The notes beneath the pieces are model-generated. The model did not search any database, was not told the origin of the DNA, and saw nothing but the letters and a program-made list of their open reading frames with translations. From Palsa-883 sp963847615 (GTDB lineage Bacteria > Pseudomonadota > Alphaproteobacteria > Acetobacterales > Acetobacteraceae): a stretch of 40,926 nt of DNA. The DNA is taken from assembly GCA_963847615.1 (NCBI GenBank), contig CAWKAN010000031.1:1-40926 (forward strand), given 5' to 3'. Both the position numbers and the translations under genes were made by a program. Each line of letters begins with the position of its first letter. Position 1 is the first letter of the stretch. Below, piece after piece: positions 34,924 through 40,926 of this stretch.

Positions 34924-34953
34924 CCGTGCCGTGCCGTGCCGTGCCGTGCCGTG
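34924..34953. repeat. Pentanucleotide tandem repeat (CCGTG) x6
   Basis: Six perfect copies of CCGTG are followed by a degenerate CCGCG. The repeat is in the intergenic region between convergent purK and idh, about 210 bp after the purK stop. It is prone to slippage, but no gene reads across it, so a phase-variation role is unlikely. Confidence 0.85.
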
Positions 34954-34991
34954 CCGCGCCGGCAGGCCGGGGCTGGCGCGGTCGCGATCAG

Positions 34992-35028
34992 AAAAAACCC
35001 ACCCCGCCCTGGTTGTCCGGGTTGGGTT
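34992..35028 (-). terminator. Intrinsic terminator of the idh gene
   Basis: On the minus strand AACCCAACCCG (35028-35018) pairs with CGGGGTGGGTT (35006-34996) with one G-T-type mismatch, and the stem runs directly into TTTTTT (34997-34992). It is 15 bp after the idh stop. This is the clearest Rho-independent terminator in the window. Confidence 0.8.
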
Positions 35029-35042
35029 CACTTAGCTGCGCG

Positions 35043-37265
35043 TCACAGCGCGGCAATCGCGGCGTTCAACGTCGCACTCGGCCGCATCGCCGCCGATACC
35101 TTGGCCGGATCGGGCAGGTAGTAGCCGCCGGTGTCCACCGGCTTGCCCTGCGCGGCGATCAGTTCGGCATTGATCTTGGCCTCGTTGGCCGCGAGCGTCT
35201 CGGCCAGCTTCTTGAAGCGGGCTTGCAGCGCCGGGCTCTTGTCCTGCGCGGCCAGCGCCTGCGCCCAGTAGAGTGCCAGGTAGAAATGGCTGCCGCGGTT
35301 GTCGATCTCGCCGAGCTTGCGCGCGGGCGAGCGGTTGAATTCGAGGATCTTGCCGTTGGCGGTGTCGAGCGTGTCGGCGAGAACCTGCACGTCGGCGTTC
35401 TTGCGGGTCTGCGCGAGATGTTCGAGCGAGGCCCACAAGGCGAGGAACTCGCCCAGCGAATCCCAGCGCAGATAGCCTTCCTGCTGGAACTGCTCCACGT
35501 GCTTGGGCGCCGAGCCGCCGGCACCGGTCTCGAACAACCCGCCGCCCGCCATCAGCGGAACGATCGACAGCATCTTGGCCGAGGTGCCGAGCTCCATGAT
35601 CGGGAACAGGTCGGTCAGGTAGTCGCGCAGCACGTTGCCGGTGACGGAGATCGTGTCCTGCCCCTTGCGGATGCGTTCCAGCGAAAACTTCATCGCCTCG
35701 ACCGGCGCCAGGATGCGGATGTCGAGGCCCGTGGTGTCCTGCTCCTGCAGATATCTATCGACCTTGGCGATGACCTGGGCGTCGTGCGCGCGATTGGCGT
35801 CGAGCCAGAAGACCGCTGGCGTGGAGGTGAGGCGCGCGCGGCGCACCCCGAGCTCGACCCAGTTCCGAATCGGCGCGTCCTTGACCTGGCACATGCGGAA
35901 GATGTCGCCGGTCTCCACCGGGCGCTCGAGCAGCACCGTGCCGTCGTCGGCAACGACGCGGACCGTGCCGTCGGTGGGAATTTCGAACGTCTTGTCGTGC
36001 GAGCCATATTCCTCGGCCTGCTGCGCCATCAACCCCACATTCGGAACCGAGCCTATCGTCTTGGGATCGAACGCGCCGTGCGCCTTACAGTCCTCGATGA
36101 CCGTCTGATACAAGCACGCGTAGCAACGATCCGGGATCACCGCCTTCACGTCGTGCAACTTGCCGTCGGCGCCCCACATGCGCCCCGATTCGCGGATCAT
36201 CGCCGGCATCGACGCGTCGACGATCACGTCGCTCGGCACGTGCAGGTTGGTGATCCCCCGGCCCGAATTGACCATGGCGAGGCCGGGCCGTGCCGCGTAG
36301 GTGGCCGCGATGTCGGCCTTGATCGCTGCCTTTTGGGCCTCCGGCAGCGTTTCGATCCTCGTCAACAGATCGCCCATGCCGTTGTCGGGATCAACGCCGA
36401 TACGCGCGAGCGTGGCGGCGTGCTGCTTGAACACATCGGCGAAAAATACCGAAACGGCATGGCCGAAAATAATGGGATCGGAGATCTTCATCATGGTCGC
36501 CTTCAGGTGCAGCGAGAACAGCACGCCCTGGTTCTTGGCGTCATCGATCTGCTCGGCGACGAATGCGCGCAGCGCCTTGCGGCTCATCACCGCAGCATCG
36601 ATGATCTCGCCGGCCTGGAGCGGCGTTTTTGCCTTCAGCACCGTCACCGCGCCGTCGGTGCCAACCAGCTCGATGCGGGCATTGGTCGGCGAGCCGACGG
36701 TGGTCGAAATTTCCGAGCCGTAAAAATCGCCGCCCGACATGTACGCCACATGCGACTTGGAGTCCGCGCTCCAGGCGCCCATCCGGTGCGGATTGTTGCG
36801 GGCGTATTGCTTCACGGCGCCGGCGGCGCGGCGGTCGGAATTGCCCTCGCGCAACACCGGATTTACCGCGCTGCCGAGTACCTTTCCGTAGCGCGCCCGA
36901 ATATCCTTCTCCGCGTCCGTCGCGGCGTTGTCCGGATAGTCCGGCACGTCATAGCCCTTGTCTTGCAGTTCCTTGATCGCGGCCTTGAGCTGCGGGACCG
37001 AGGCGGAGATGTTGGGCAGCTTGATGATGTTGGCTTCAGGCCGCAGCGCGAGGCGGCCAAGATCGGCGAGTTCGTCGTTGATCCGTTGCGCTGGCGTCAG
37101 TTTCTCGGGGAAATTGGCGAGGATGCGGCCGGTCAGCGAAATGTCCTTCAGCTTCACCGTCACGCCGGCCGTGGCCACGAAGGCTTCGACGATCGGCAGC
37201 AGGGAGAAGGTCGCGAGCGCCGGAGCTTCATCGACCTTGGTCCAAACGATCTCGAGATCTGACAT
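35043..37265 (-). CDS. idh: Monomeric NADP-dependent isocitrate dehydrogenase (IDH-II type)
   Basis: The 740-aa length and sequence are those of the monomeric isocitrate dehydrogenase, which oxidises isocitrate to 2-oxoglutarate with NADP in the TCA cycle. Family blocks include NIIKLPNISASVPQLKAAIK, YPVLREGNSDRR-like NPVLREGNSDRRAAGAVK, AYMSGGDFYGSE, LFSLHLKATMMKISDPIIFG, MPAMIRESGRMW and NRGSHFYLALYWAQALAAQ. The gene is complete with AGAGGAG before the ATG and an intrinsic terminator after the stop. Upstream, back to back, lies the wreck of the unrelated dimeric isocitrate dehydrogenase, so this copy is presumably the working one. Confidence 0.95.
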   Translation of the reverse strand: MSDLEIVWTKVDEAPALATFSLLPIVEAFVATAGVTVKLKDISLTGRILANFPEKLTPAQRINDELADLGRLALRPEANIIKLPNISASVPQLKAAIKELQDKGYDVPDYPDNAATDAEKDIRARYGKVLGSAVNPVLREGNSDRRAAGAVKQYARNNPHRMGAWSADSKSHVAYMSGGDFYGSEISTTVGSPTNARIELVGTDGAVTVLKAKTPLQAGEIIDAAVMSRKALRAFVAEQIDDAKNQGVLFSLHLKATMMKISDPIIFGHAVSVFFADVFKQHAATLARIGVDPDNGMGDLLTRIETLPEAQKAAIKADIAATYAARPGLAMVNSGRGITNLHVPSDVIVDASMPAMIRESGRMWGADGKLHDVKAVIPDRCYACLYQTVIEDCKAHGAFDPKTIGSVPNVGLMAQQAEEYGSHDKTFEIPTDGTVRVVADDGTVLLERPVETGDIFRMCQVKDAPIRNWVELGVRRARLTSTPAVFWLDANRAHDAQVIAKVDRYLQEQDTTGLDIRILAPVEAMKFSLERIRKGQDTISVTGNVLRDYLTDLFPIMELGTSAKMLSIVPLMAGGGLFETGAGGSAPKHVEQFQQEGYLRWDSLGEFLALWASLEHLAQTRKNADVQVLADTLDTANGKILEFNRSPARKLGEIDNRGSHFYLALYWAQALAAQDKSPALQARFKKLAETLAANEAKINAELIAAQGKPVDTGGYYLPDPAKVSAAMRPSATLNAAIAAL

Positions 37266-37537
37266 GCTTGCTCCTCTGCGCGCCGGGCCGGTTTCGGCTG
37301 AGTTGGACTACCCACAAATCCGGCGCCTTGTCGCATCGGCGTGCGGGAAGAGCAAGCCGGGGCGGCGTCTCGCCCGCCTCCTCTCCCGAGACGGGAACCC
37401 GCCGGGAACCGGCATTACCGGATGCCTGGCCAGTCCGGGCACCTTGGGCGACCGATGATCATCGCTGAGCGCGCCCGACAAGACCGACAGCACGACGCCC
37501 CGCCCGAAATCCGCATGACCCGCGACGAGCCACCTGC

Positions 37538-38240
37538 CTGGGCATCGAACACCGCGCCAAGACCGACGACCAGGTGACCGTCGATGCCGCCCACGCCATT
37601 GCGCAATACGGCGTCGGCGTGCAGCGCGCGACGATCGCCCTGGACGCAGCCCGGATGAAGGAATTCAACCGGAAGCGGATGTATCGCAGCCTTAACGGCA
37701 CGCTGCGCGCCATCCTCGACGGCACGATTTTCCGTGGGCCGATCATCCGCAAGAAAAGGCCTATGACGGCTGCTCAAAGACATCTTCGAGACGGTCGACA
37801 CCATAGAGTTCAAGGCGGCGTTCGACCAGCCAGGCTGACCGACGAGCACCGGCTGATCGACGACATGGTGGCCTGCGCGCTGAAGTGGAACGGCGGCTAT
37901 GTCCGGGCGTGCAAGAACGACGACGGCGACGAGCAGGGCGACTCGGCGGCGCACGGCACGGTGACGCGGCACGATCGCCAGCACCGGCAGGGCAGGGAGA
38001 CGTCGCCCGACCCGATCGCCCCGATCTTCGCCCGGACGCGCGGGCTGATCTATCGCCGCCGGTTCGACACCCCCCCGACGTCACCACCTGCGCCGAGACG
38101 CTGGAGCGGGTCTGCGTCGAGACCGTGGAGGCGGGCCACATGACCCGCGACCTGGCGGTGCTGATCGGGCCGGATCAGCCGTGGCTGAACACCCTGGCGT
38201 TTCTGGCCAAGCTGGATGAGAATTTGTAGAAGGCGATGAA
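37538..38240 (+). pseudogene. icd: Degraded homodimeric NADP isocitrate dehydrogenase (icd)
   Basis: Fragments match the dimeric, eukaryote-like isocitrate dehydrogenase common in alphaproteobacteria. Segment 1 (37538-37763) reads LGIEHRAKTDDQVTVDAAHA, then IAQYGVGV, NGTLRAILDGTIFR and a damaged version of the REPIICKNVPRL motif (RGPIIRKKRP). About 130 codons are then missing. Segment 2 resumes, after a frameshift, with AYDG..KDIFETVDTIEFKAAF and HRLIDDMVACALKWNGGYV. A second gap removes the QGFGSLGLMTS region. Segment 3 has AAHGTVTRHDRQHRQGRETS, ARTRGLIYRRRFDT and, in another frame, ETLERVCVETVEAGHMTRDL to LAKLDENL, ending early at TAG (38227). Missing active-site parts and several substitutions make this a true pseudogene. 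Confidence 0.88.
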
Positions 38241-38268
38241 GCAGGCGGCAACGTCCGGAGGGGGCGCG

Positions 38269-39132
38269 GTGGATCACATGATCGAGGCGAAAGGCCTGCG
38301 GGACTATCCGCTCGCCCGGCGCGGCTTCCTGATGACCGGCCTGATCAGCGGCTTCACCCTGGCGACGGCGCGGGTGGAGGCGCAGGCGATCCACACCGAC
38401 AGCGAGGGCCTGGCGACCGGCGAAGCAAATGTGCCGGTCACCGGCGGCGACATGCCGGTGTACTATGCGCGCCCCGCCTCGGGTGGTCCGTTCGCCATCG
38501 TCCTGGTCAACGAAGAGATCTTCGGCGTCCATGAATACATCCAGGATGTCTGCCGCCGGCTGGCCAAGGCCGGCTACCTGGCGGTGGCGCCGGAGATCTA
38601 TTTCCGCAACCCGGATTTCGCCAAGATGACCAATTCGGCGCAGATCATGCGCGAGGTCATCTTCAAGACACCGGACGACGAGATCTGGGCCGACCTGGAT
38701 GCGACGCTGGCCTGGGCCGCGAAGAACCATGGTGACGCCGCGCGGATGGGTGAGGTCGGCTTCTGCTTCGGCGGGCGCATCACCTGGGAGTACGCCGCGC
38801 ACAATCCCAACCTGAAGGCGGCGGTCGCCTATTACGGCTACGTCAGGAACGCGACCTCGCCGATCAAGCCGAAGACGGTGCTCGACATCGCCGGGGAGAT
38901 CCACTGCCCGCTGCTCGGCCTGTATGGCGGGCAGGATCCGAGCAATCCGGTGGATTTGGTGCACCAGGCGGAGGCCAAGGCGAAGGCGGCCGGCAAGACC
39001 GTCGAGATCGTGATCTACCCCGACGCGCCGCACGCCTTCCACGCGGATTACCGGCCGAGTTATCGGGAGGCGGACGCCAAGGATGCCTGGACGCGCACCC
39101 TGGCCTGGTTCGAGCGGTATCTTGCGCCCTGA
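38269..39132 (+). CDS. Dienelactone hydrolase family protein with a Tat-type signal
   Basis: This 287-aa alpha/beta hydrolase has the cysteine nucleophile motif in GEVGFCFGGRITWEYA (Cys near residue 166), an acidic residue in LYGGQDPSNPV and the base His in DAPHAFHADYRPSY. This is the triad of dienelactone hydrolases, which open lactones in chlorocatechol breakdown and act on other substrates. The N-terminus shows PLARRGFLMTGLISGFTLAT, a twin-arginine motif and hydrophobic stretch, so it is probably exported. A GTG at 38269 with GGAGG 7 bases upstream fits best; ATGs at 38236 and 38278 are alternatives, the first lying in the tail of the icd wreck. Confidence 0.88.
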   Translation: MDHMIEAKGLRDYPLARRGFLMTGLISGFTLATARVEAQAIHTDSEGLATGEANVPVTGGDMPVYYARPASGGPFAIVLVNEEIFGVHEYIQDVCRRLAKAGYLAVAPEIYFRNPDFAKMTNSAQIMREVIFKTPDDEIWADLDATLAWAAKNHGDAARMGEVGFCFGGRITWEYAAHNPNLKAAVAYYGYVRNATSPIKPKTVLDIAGEIHCPLLGLYGGQDPSNPVDLVHQAEAKAKAAGKTVEIVIYPDAPHAFHADYRPSYREADAKDAWTRTLAWFERYLAP

Positions 39133-39180
39133 GGGACGCCGCAGGGGACGCGCGGACGGACGCAGCGGAGGCATGCCGCG

Positions 39181-39636
39181 ATGAGCGAACCGAATTCCGC
39201 CGACGTCGCCGGCGTGCGGCGCTGGTTCGCGACGCTGGCGGCGCATGTCCGCGCGGTCAACTACATCGGCGCGCGGCCGATTTTTGCCCCCGACATGATC
39301 GCGTTCGGCACCTTCACCGACTTCATGACCGGCCAGCCGGCCGCCGAGACGGCGCAGTGGCGCAACGTGTGGGAGAACATCGACGGCTTCACCTGGCGCA
39401 AGGACATCCGCGTGATCGTCTCGCCGGACCGCCGGCAGGCGGTGGGGATGGGGATTTTCGATTCGACCGGCTACCGGCAGGACGGCAGCGCCTATGACCG
39501 GCCGGGCCGCGCCACGGTGGTGTTCGTGCGTGACGCCGTGGACGCGCCCTGGCTGGCGCAGCACACCCACATGTCGCTGTTCCGCGACGTCCCGACCCGA
39601 TCGTTCAAGGGCAAGCCGGAGAAGCGGCCGACCTGA
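39181..39636 (+). CDS. NTF2/SnoaL-like protein
   Basis: The 151-aa protein has the cone-shaped NTF2 fold pattern seen in small polyketide cyclases and ketosteroid isomerases. It has an N-terminal helix (VRRWFATLAAHVRAVNYIGA), an acidic/aromatic core (DMIAFGTFTDFMTG, WRNVWENIDGFTWRKDIRV) and antiparallel strands (ATVVFVRDAVDAPWLAQHTH). The function is not predictable. It is 48 bp downstream of the dienelactone hydrolase gene on the same strand and may share its transcript. Confidence 0.78.
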   Translation: MSEPNSADVAGVRRWFATLAAHVRAVNYIGARPIFAPDMIAFGTFTDFMTGQPAAETAQWRNVWENIDGFTWRKDIRVIVSPDRRQAVGMGIFDSTGYRQDGSAYDRPGRATVVFVRDAVDAPWLAQHTHMSLFRDVPTRSFKGKPEKRPT

Positions 39637-39867
39637 TGGGCATGCCTGACGCGCGGGCCTGAATGCGGTCGCGGTGTGACACCGGCCGGCCGACTGAGCG
39701 CGGTTGCGTTATTTCAAATCGCGAGCGTTTGCAGACTGGGTGGAATCGGTAACGCGAGGCGGGCGGTCGTTCTCCGTCATAGGCCGTGAGAGAGAGAGAG
39801 GTCTACCGCAGATCTTGCGAGGGTTTGAGGGCCGCGCCGACTGCACGATAATGTGCTTTATGGTAAC

Positions 39868-40338
39868 TCAGGGTGTCTCCGACGTACCAGAACAGACCCG
39901 AATCACTTTGCGGACGATTTTGCCATTTTGCCGTCCAATTATTACATGCGCGGCGTATTGATAGTGGAGTTGTGTGAGAAACGCACACAACTTCGCTTCG
40001 TCGTATTCAAGTTTCTCGCCCGGCTTCTTTACTTCTAGAGCCAAAATATTGTTACAGTCAGTATTACGCTTATGAATGAGGATGTCCGGGAATACGGTGG
40101 TCGCCTTTAAACAACGATCTCCCACTTTGCGCCGTGGCAAATTGAGGCGCTTGGGAATGTCCCCATGGCGGTTATATTCAACATCAACATCATACCCCGG
40201 CACCCGCTCCGCGATGTATAAAGCTAGATAGTGGGTTAGTGAGCGTTCTGTCACATTAAGGTCAAGAAGAGCCGGTTGGGCTTTAACGAGGCGAGTCAGT
40301 GCGCACTCAACGATTGCTAAAATTTCGCCCCAGTCCAT
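39868..40338 (-). CDS. PD-(D/E)XK nuclease-like protein
   Basis: This 156-aa protein starts MDWGEILAIVECALTRLVKA and contains a restriction-endonuclease-like core. VFPDILIHKRNTD supplies the Asp of the PD motif and ILALEVKKPGEKLEYD supplies the E-x-K. It resembles small unannotated proteins often found in mobile regions. The base composition is visibly more AT-rich than the rest of the window, which suggests recent acquisition. The ATG at 40338 is the first in the conserved part; further upstream only low-quality sequence lies in frame. It follows a small unknown gene on the same strand. A defence role is a guess. Confidence 0.72.
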   Translation of the reverse strand: MDWGEILAIVECALTRLVKAQPALLDLNVTERSLTHYLALYIAERVPGYDVDVEYNRHGDIPKRLNLPRRKVGDRCLKATTVFPDILIHKRNTDCNNILALEVKKPGEKLEYDEAKLCAFLTQLHYQYAAHVIIGRQNGKIVRKVIRVCSGTSETP

Positions 40339-40418
40339 ATCTATGTCCCCTAAGCTGTGGTCCCGACGCGAAAGTGTCGTCAAGCGTAGGATTTTGGGAA
40401 GATGCTGCGATGACCCCA

Positions 40419-40676
40419 TCAGCCCAACCTGAAGCCTATCCAGGTGGTATGGGTCGGCTCGCTAGCCTTGCCCTGGTAGACAATGCGGTGCGCGACCATC
40501 GCCGGGTCTACCCCGTATATGAAGCCCCACGCGACGGCATCGAACTCCCCGACATCGATCACCGGAGTCGCCTCCATTGCCGATAGCCCCTGTCGCACCG
40601 CCTTGGCGTAGGCCGGATCGACAAGGGAGAACGAAGCGACTGCCGGGGCCTTCGTGCTTGCAGCGCCAAAGTCCAT
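40419..40676 (-). CDS. Small unknown protein (85 aa)
   Basis: I do not recognise this protein. It starts MDFGAASTKAPAVASFSLVD, contains VIDVGEFDAVAWGFIYGVDP and ends THTTWIGFRLG. It looks like a small soluble alpha/beta protein. CAGGAG stands about 6 bases before the ATG at 40676, which supports this start; an ATG at 40700 has no comparable site. It lies between a recombinase remnant and the nuclease-like gene on the same strand, within the accessory patch at the right end. Confidence 0.55.
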   Translation of the reverse strand: MDFGAASTKAPAVASFSLVDPAYAKAVRQGLSAMEATPVIDVGEFDAVAWGFIYGVDPAMVAHRIVYQGKASEPTHTTWIGFRLG

Positions 40677-40744
40677 GTCTAACTCCTGTGTCTGCTCCAT
40701 CGCCACAACGAACGCATCCGAGAATGCGAGCCATCGAATGCTCC

Positions 40745-40926
40745 TCAGGCGGCTAGCCGCGAAATCGTCATGCGGCCGACGTTGTAGCTCTTCGCCAGTT
40801 CCTTGAGCGTAGCACCTTCGGCGCGGCGACGGCGAGCTTCTTCCTGCTGCTGCGGGGGTAAGCTTGGGCGGGCGACCCATGTGCCGCCCGCGCGCCTTCG
40901 CCCGGCTGCGGCTTGTCGCTGCAGGG
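40745..40926 (-). pseudogene. C-terminal remnant of a serine recombinase (resolvase/invertase)
   Basis: On the minus strand the sequence reads MGRPPKL and then, in another frame, PPQQQEEARRRRAEGATLKE followed by LAKSYNVGRMTISRLAA and a stop (40745-40747). This is the DNA-binding helix-turn-helix end of Hin/Tn3-type serine recombinases. A frameshift lies between the two segments at about 40855-40868. The catalytic domain would lie to the right of the window, so whether it is intact is unknown. Confidence 0.75.

Noticed and set aside
34869..37262. Plus-strand frame of 797 codons over idh
   Set aside because: It is the antisense shadow of a fully recognisable 740-aa isocitrate dehydrogenase.

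Overview
The window is about 41 kb of GC-rich DNA with short intergenic gaps and heavy use of G/C third positions. Several families point to an alphaproteobacterium: TrcR/DUF1013, DUF1192, paired YdcH/DUF465 proteins, an OmpR regulator of a type common in Rhodospirillales and Rhizobiales, monomeric NADP isocitrate dehydrogenase, and a purE-purK pair. The style of the long GC-rich palindromic repeats makes Rhodospirillales, probably Acetobacteraceae, my best guess. That taxonomic step is inference.

Layout. 0-2.3 kb: an IS3-family element cut by the left edge, a 42-codon membrane ORF abutting its right end, and a toxin-antitoxin pair. 2.3-7.2 kb: a beta-lactamase-fold serine hydrolase, a 184-bp MITE-like palindrome, a frameshifted acyl-CoA dehydrogenase-type flavoprotein, pcm, and a two-gene chromate transporter. 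7.2-11.2 kb: a second MITE-like palindrome, then a lipoprotein/response regulator/histidine kinase operon facing a second OmpR regulator. 11.2-15.5 kb: MaoC hydratase, ribF, an alpha/beta hydrolase with a cysteine nucleophile, two more long palindromes and about 1.1 kb without a gene. 15.5-21.4 kb: cstA-ybdD behind an FNR-like site, a CsaA-type tRNA-binding protein, gamma-glutamyltransferase and an amidase. 21.4-30.2 kb: a surface-glycan and adhesin locus with a GT2, an RgpF-type transferase, a 75-aa unknown, a 1090-aa methyltransferase/coiled-coil/GT4/GT2 fusion, a sugar-nucleotide epimerase and a large beta-strand-repeat protein. 31.3-34.7 kb: core genes (DUF1192, trcR, two ydcH, purE, purK). 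35.0-39.6 kb: monomeric idh, the wreck of a dimeric icd, an exported dienelactone hydrolase and an NTF2-like protein. 39.8-40.9 kb: a more AT-rich accessory patch with a PD-(D/E)XK-like protein, a small unknown and a serine-recombinase remnant.

The most informative observations are these. (i) A decayed dimeric-type icd lies back to back with an intact, unrelated monomeric idh, which looks like non-homologous gene displacement caught in place. (ii) Two different MITE-like palindromes are each bounded by an exact 10-bp direct repeat. (iii) The glycan locus contains a three-enzyme fusion and an unknown coupled small gene. (iv) Many otherwise well-conserved genes carry single-base frameshifts, mostly +1, which probably reflects sequence error rather than gene decay and should be checked before any of them is called a pseudogene. 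I saw no tRNA, rRNA or CRISPR array.
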